DNA from: Lingula anatina
Lineage: Eukaryota > Brachiopoda > Lingulata > Lingulida > Lingulidae
Direction of reading: 5' to 3'
DNA length: 64,000 nt
Assembly: GCF_001039355.2 (NCBI RefSeq)
Contig: NW_019773559.1
Location: forward strand, 231,980 to 295,979
In this document: in pieces, positions 60,865 to 64,000 of the stretch
How positions within the stretch are numbered: the stretch's first letter is position 1
Layout of the letters: the number at the start of each line of letters is the position of its first letter
The notes under the pieces: model-generated
Database searches by the model: none
What the model was told of the DNA's origin: nothing
What the model saw: only the letters and a program-made list of their open reading frames with translations
Program-made: the position numbers and the translations under genes

Positions 60865-61545
60865 ATAGCAGTTCCTGTTCACAGACATTTTGTCTGTAGG
60901 TTTTTCGTTTGCGCTGATAGTTGTCATGACGACTGCACAAAAAAGGCCCTTGTGTAAAGAAACCACAGTCACCTAACGGCATAAATTTGTTGGAAACCAC
61001 TTGGGCACCCGATATGCCGATTTAATTACTTTTAGTTTCAGACTTCCTTTTCAGTCCTTATTTAATCTTTTGGGTAGATACTGGTTTTGTGAATCTCTTT
61101 GTATCTGTCGGTATACGTCTAAAAAACCACTACTGGTATGTAATAGATGTAAAGAGAGAGAGAGAGTGCATGGGAAACTTAATCATGCTGTAGGTCTTAT
61201 CTGAAGCCTTCCACAGTTTCTGCAGCAACTTGTTGGTCACTCAGTTCGTTCCACTCGGAGACTGTTCTGATAAAGTAAGATTTTTTCTAACTGGCATGTT
61301 GCAGTGTTGCAAACGGTTACAGCGACTGTTGTTGGTACTATTTATAATGTTTCCAGTGTCAAAGTCAGACTTGCGCGTCATTATAAGCCAGTCTAGTCCA
61401 AAACGCAGACGCCGCCTTCCTTATCACGTATTTTTATTACTTGCAAAGAATTTGCAAGTCTATCGGTTGTTTGGGGAGATTCGGCCCAGGCAGGCAGTAT
61501 ATGATTATGTGGGTACAACAACAAAAACGTTGACCGATGCTGAAA

Positions 61546-62473
61546 GCGGTGGCAAAAATGTTCGCCATTTACGAAGAAAGGGGTATCGACATGTTTAAAA
61601 ACGACATTAGCGTACCGGGTTTAAGGTTGAAATACCTCTTTCGAAACGTAGGAGACGCATTTTACCCTTTTCGACGATAAGCACAGCCATTTTCACTACC
61701 TTCTGTAAAACGCTATCGTGGTCGGTCCTAGCATCATCTTCCATCTCTACCACATGAAGAATTAGACCTTTGCAAAGATATCATCGGGTACGACACCATT
61801 GCCCTGTACCTGTGGTGTTTGGTGCAACCCATGCCAACGGGCACGTTTATCCATAGACGCAAGAAGTCTGAATATACACGCCAATATTCTCGTCCACGCG
61901 GCCGAGAGGCCACGAGGTGGTTAGACTGGGATGCACACTCTACGGGTCAGGATATCCAGAATCAGTTCAACGGTACAAAAAAGCGCGTCGAGTGCCGTCG
62001 GCCACCAGTGGGTAGGTTTTGCCGAGAGACGCAGACCGTGTATCAATGCGAAGGCTGTACGATATTTCCATGGTCATCGGTGCACCAAAACAAAGATGGC
62101 ACCTACAAGGAAATTAACGACACAAAAAGGTGATCAGAGAATATTTGACTAACGCCGCCGGGGTTGTTCAAAGCCGAGTGGGTCGGTGACGGTATCGTCG
62201 GTCTGTGTAGTAAGACGTACTACTGTGTTGGGGAAGACACCAAACTAAAATGAAGCTGGAAAGAAAGGGCTCAATAGAAAATGTAACGTTATAAACGAAG
62301 AAAAATACCTGGATGTACTAGTAAACAAACAGAGTGGTAGCGGTATCAAAAGAGGGATGCGTTTATTTCACAACACTATGTATTCTTACGTACAAATAAG
62401 AGATGCCTTCAGTTATTTCTTCTGTAGCAAAGTGTTGGATGACGGGGTATCTACCGAACCCTTTGATATCTAG
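61546..62473 (+). pseudogene. Decayed protein-primed family-B DNA polymerase element (Polinton-like) relic
   Basis: Pieces in more than one frame recall the C-terminal part of the PolB-type proteins of large DNA transposons in aquatic animals. IDMFKNDISVPGL is near 61600, followed by a stop at 61678. GYDTIALYLW...QPMPTG is near 61790-61840, ATRWLDWDAHSTG near 61910. YFHGHRC, near 62062, is shifted one frame relative to VYQCEGC. GLCSKTYYC is near 62200, and the end VLDDGVSTEPFDI-stop is at 62473. Frameshifts and stops show it is dead. Whether Polinton or a related element cannot be settled here. Confidence 0.6.
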
Positions 62474-62519
62474 TGTCATCGAATAAAATATTGTTGCTGC
62501 GAAGTTTAATTCTAACATA

Positions 62520-63365
62520 CACTGTTCGATTTATTTCTTTTTGCTTGAACAAGTCTGAAAGTTGCACCTGTTGATCTCGCCCCTTCTCACTCAAATGGTA
62601 TTGAGCATTAAGTTGCATTTGGCAATGTGCTGAAACATGCGTACACAAACCAAACAGAAGGAGGGGAGCACTCTCTGGGTCAAGATGACCCGAGATCATC
62701 TTCATTTAGGGATAAGCACAGTGTTAAAATTATATTAACACAATTGCAGTGTCACTTCTAACCTGCACTGCTGAATATATTTTCCAAGTATTTGCAGAGA
62801 GTTTTCTTGTTTGTTAACTGGTTTATTGAAGCCATAACGAGATTTCCAGTTAATTTGTCTTTGTGTTATAGCATTCTTAGACATTATCTATGCGCTTATA
62901 AGATACATGAGAATGAAAATATATCTTAATTTGGAATGAAAATTACGTTCTAAAATCAATTTCTTCATAAAAAAGTAGACTTTAAGTAAGATGAACATAA
63001 TGAATCACGTTTGAAATTAACTAAGTGATAAACATCTGGATTCATAAAAGACAGTCACAAGCATAATTAGTACACCTGTGGACTATAGTATCGTATGGAT
63101 TTCAAGTGAAAACAACGTACGTCACAAAAAGGCAATTCGACCTTCATAAAGAAAAATTAAATAAACAAAACCACAGGTATTTTAAATGGCTTGCGTAATT
63201 AACAACAGACTAGGACGATCTGAGTAATAGAGGGGTAAATAACTGTTTTTTTTTCTTTTTTTTTTTTTTTTTGCGTTAAGCTTATTTTACACGCCGTCTA
63301 TCGTTTTAGATGTCCCACCCTGGACATGAGAAATCAGTTAAGTTTCCCAAAGGAATCTTCCGCGA
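62520..63365. repeat. Segmental duplication, downstream flank of family copy 3
   Basis: Homologous to 48520-49450 and then to the sequence just before 51058. Long T-run at about 63246-63272. No gene. Confidence 0.65.
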
Positions 63366-63790
63366 TTACTGTACGTCGTTCTCATCCACGTCCTCAAGTG
63401 ATGGTACGTAGTTGATGCAATCTATAAGACCTTCCTTGTAGAACCCCTGTAACGCTTTCACGCGGAAGAAGTTCTGAAGCATTTTGATGGACTTGGCGCC
63501 GACCTCTCGTTCCACGATCTTCTCCTTGGTGGTTGTCCATTTGAAGAGACCCAGCACCGCACTGTGCTTCTTTTCCGTAATAATTCTCTGCGGGGCGATC
63601 TTGAAGTCCATCTTATACAACACGTACATGCAGTCCACGAACTGGTTGTCGTCTGACTTGCCGAACGCCACCATGCCGTAGCGAGCCCCCGAGTTGTCTT
63701 TCTGATTATACTTGAACTCCATAACCTTGTAAGACCATTCCTCTGCCCAGTGGATTCCGTTCATCTTATTTCGCATTTCATCATTTATTC
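63366..63790 (-). CDS. Uncharacterised family copy 3, last exon (gene cut by window end)
   Basis: Minus-strand exon from acceptor gttacag (63790) to TAA at 63368-63366: 425 nt, the same length and phase as copy 1, encoding GINDEMRNKMNGIHWAEEW...DVDENDVQ. Very close to copy 1, intact. Exons 1 and 2 should lie beyond 64000. The ORF extension above 63790 is intron. Confidence 0.75.
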
Positions 63791-64000
63791 CTGTAACATG
63801 ATGGAAATAAATGTTATTATCTGTTTCATAGAAGTCTAGTAACGGCACAGTCTTAGCGAAGACGCACTTACTGAATCTCAAGAAATAAATGTTGAAGGAC
63901 GTCCACTTTATAACTCGGAGGGGGGGGGGGGGGTTCTACCAGAAATATTGTTTTCATTAACGAAGTTTTCGGGTGTCGTCCTCCCTCGAGATGGCGTTTG

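Larger units (their letters stand above)
58925..61515. repeat. Rearranged duplicate block, copy 2
   Basis: The more coherent version: flank (58925-59268), a small inverted-repeat element (59288-59421), 59413-60176, a transposon insertion (60177-60864), then 60866-61515 leading into the PolB relic. Confidence 0.75.

Overview
This is a metazoan nuclear window: interrupted genes with GT/AG introns, AATAAA signals, AT-rich introns, many microsatellites and small DNA transposons. The gene set (FAT-type cadherin, NDUFB8, membrane-anchored sulfotransferase, chitin-deacetylase-like protein) and the dense, polymorphic repeats suggest a highly heterozygous marine invertebrate, probably a lophotrochozoan such as a mollusc, brachiopod or annelid. 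That assignment is inference. Spliced models below were built by eye from splice sites, reading phase and protein-family continuity.

Layout. 1-18.2 kb (+): 3' part of a FAT1/2/3 (Drosophila Fat-like/kugelei) giant cadherin, from the last cadherin repeats through EGF and laminin-G domains and one membrane helix to the cytoplasmic tail and a PDZ-type C-terminus. 20.2-24.3 kb (+): an LpxH-like calcineurin-type phosphoesterase with an N-terminal acylation motif. 25.3-28.1 kb (-): a type II membrane sulfotransferase of WSCD type. 28.3-38.5 kb: a locus assembled about 2.3 times, holding the last exon of a small cysteine-rich protein (-) and the last exon of NDUFB8. 38.2-42.0 kb (-): NDUFB8. 43.0-44.3 kb (+): a single-exon chitin-deacetylase-like protein that has lost its catalytic residues. 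44.7-64 kb (-): three tandem copies of an uncharacterised gene; the middle one looks broken and the last is cut by the window edge. They sit in segmental duplications carrying MITEs, a foldback element with a nested LINE fragment, and a decayed PolB-type element.

The main caution concerns assembly. Direct repeats of 0.08-4.4 kb sit on both sides of four of the five N positions (11900, 32471, 36930-37091, 46379), and more complex duplicated blocks surround the fifth (56584). Most look like unmerged alleles. They duplicate two FAT exons, the cysteine-rich exon and the NDUFB8 last exon. The allele pairs are still useful: their differences are nearly all synonymous in real exons, which confirms reading frames, and they expose transposon insertions present in one copy and absent from the other.

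I found no pathway linking the genes. The clearest less-described items are the tandem uncharacterised family, the acylation-motif LpxH-like enzyme, the inactive deacetylase-like protein and the foldback element with a paralogous empty site.
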